64,000 nt of DNA, from assembly GCA_021292165.1 (NCBI GenBank), contig CM037878.1, positions 11,028,857 to 11,092,856 of the forward strand. The letters are read 5' to 3'. This document shows, piece by piece, positions 63,047 to 64,000 of the stretch. The notes under the pieces are model-generated. The model searched no databases, had not been told where the DNA came from, and saw nothing but the letters and a program-made list of their open reading frames with translations. The translations under genes were made by a program, and so were the position numbers. Numbering within the stretch: the first letter of the stretch is position 1; each line of letters begins with the position of its first letter. This stretch comes from Shinisaurus crocodilurus. Taxonomy: Eukaryota > Chordata > Lepidosauria > Squamata > Shinisauridae.

Positions 63047-63590
63047 CTGTTGTTGATAATAGAAAAGATGAAATGTTGTTTAAAACCAATTACAGGACAC
63101 TCTTCCACATTTACTGAGCTATCACAGCACCAAGTGCTGTGTTTCTCAAGTGAGCATGCAGAGAGATCTTTGTAAACAGCCATGGACTGGAGTAGGACTC
63201 TCAAACAGGCATTAAAGGGGTGAGGGATAGAAAAGGATCTCTCTGTCTCTGGTACCCTCCTAAAACTACACACAATAAGACACAATAAACAGCTCTTTCC
63301 GAGCCAGCTCCTTCCCAAATCACTTTGGGATGATGATGCAAAGGCAGTGCAGTCACATACACAGATCTAGGGTGGGTTGGTGAGGGTGCACTGACACAGA
63401 TATTTAACCCATCCAGGTCTTGGCTGTGTGGAGGCACACGTCTATCACTCCCCAGACATTTGTACTCACATCCAGGTGTCACAGGCCCCCCAAAGAAGAG
63501 CCTTGAGAGTCATTTTCACTTTTTCAGCTCCACTGTCCAATGGTCTCCTCTCACACACAAAACTCTGCCCTCTCAATATATAGCCAGTTA
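63047..63590. other. Intron 5 of gene C, no element recognised
   Basis: No exon 5 seen here on the minus strand; it must lie beyond 64000. Confidence 0.5.
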
Positions 63591-63599
63591 TCACTAGAG

Positions 63600-64000
63600 C
63601 AGGGATGTTGAAGAGTCCTTGGTTTCGAGTCACGAGTTGAGTCACGAGTTTTTGGACCCGAGTCTCGAGTCCGAGTCTCAGTCCTTGGTCCAAAATGGTG
63701 ACTCACAAGTCACGAGTCACTCCCAAAGCTGACTCCACGAGTCCCTATTAAAATCAATGGGTTTTTTTCCCCAACAAAATAAGGCTATTTCAGATGTGGG
63801 GCTTAAATAAATTCTAGGCACAAGTGTGCCTTTTTATTTCAAAACTCTGCAACTGATTTTGGCAAGAACAGGCCAGGCAGACAAACCCAAAATAACCAGA
63901 CAGGCAGAGGAGGCAGGGAACCCCAAAACAGGCAGGCAGAGGCCTTTGTCTTGGACAATTCAAACTGTGGAACTGGTTAAGAAGAGACTAGGCAGGCAGA
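63600..64000. mobile_element. hAT element with CGAGTC-repeat ends, copy 2 (cut by window end)
   Basis: CAGGGATGTTGAAGAGTCCT and the following ~400 bp match 39661 onward with few differences. Left flank CACTAGAG (63592-63599). Confidence 0.88.

Overview
The window looks like nuclear DNA of a squamate reptile, probably a lizard. It has long introns, tRNA-derived SINEs of the Sauria type, CR1, L2 and L1 LINE fragments, and many short hAT-like DNA elements. The taxon is inferred from repeat content; no species-diagnostic gene is visible.

The real host genes are three members of cytochrome P450 family 2 (CYP2J/2K-like) plus one orphan exon. Gene A is on the minus strand and shows only exon 1 (7586-7756); its other exons would lie left of the window. 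Gene B is on the plus strand (15924-40648) and is complete: nine exons with canonical CYP2 phases join into a 491-codon reading frame with an intact WxxxR, I-helix AGTETT, ExxR and FxxGxRxCxG heme signature. Gene C is on the minus strand (63046 to 48833) and shows exons 6-9 with an intact heme signature; exons 1-5 lie right of the window. A and B are head to head and B and C tail to tail. A lone exon-5-like sequence (40874-41051) sits 225 bp after the stop of gene B and belongs to no visible gene. These enzymes would be ER-anchored monooxygenases served by NADPH-P450 reductase; substrates cannot be read from the sequence.

The rest is mostly transposable elements, often nested. Left part (0-15 kb): a stack of nested DNA elements at 2.85-3.55 kb, an LTR at 8.88-10.09 kb split by a hairpin element and a LINE, and an L1 3' half at 10.1-12.66 kb. 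Introns of gene B: hAT elements (one GC-rich and CpG-dense, one inserted just upstream of the last exon), Tigger/pogo-like MITEs, 5S-derived SINEs and tRNA SINEs. Region between B and C (41-48.8 kb): CR1 fragments and a minus-strand LTR with a tRNA-Leu-type primer binding site. Introns of gene C: an L1/Tx1-type LINE, two oppositely oriented copies of a 146-bp hAT element, and an L2 LINE with one apparent frameshift.

The most unusual signal is a family of near-perfect hairpin elements (nine clear copies, 79-155 bp) flanked by 8-bp duplications of nTCTAnnn type. The inner stem of this hairpin recurs in elements with unrelated ends (a TTAA-flanked family and a third family), and sequence differences between copies tend to be present symmetrically on both arms.
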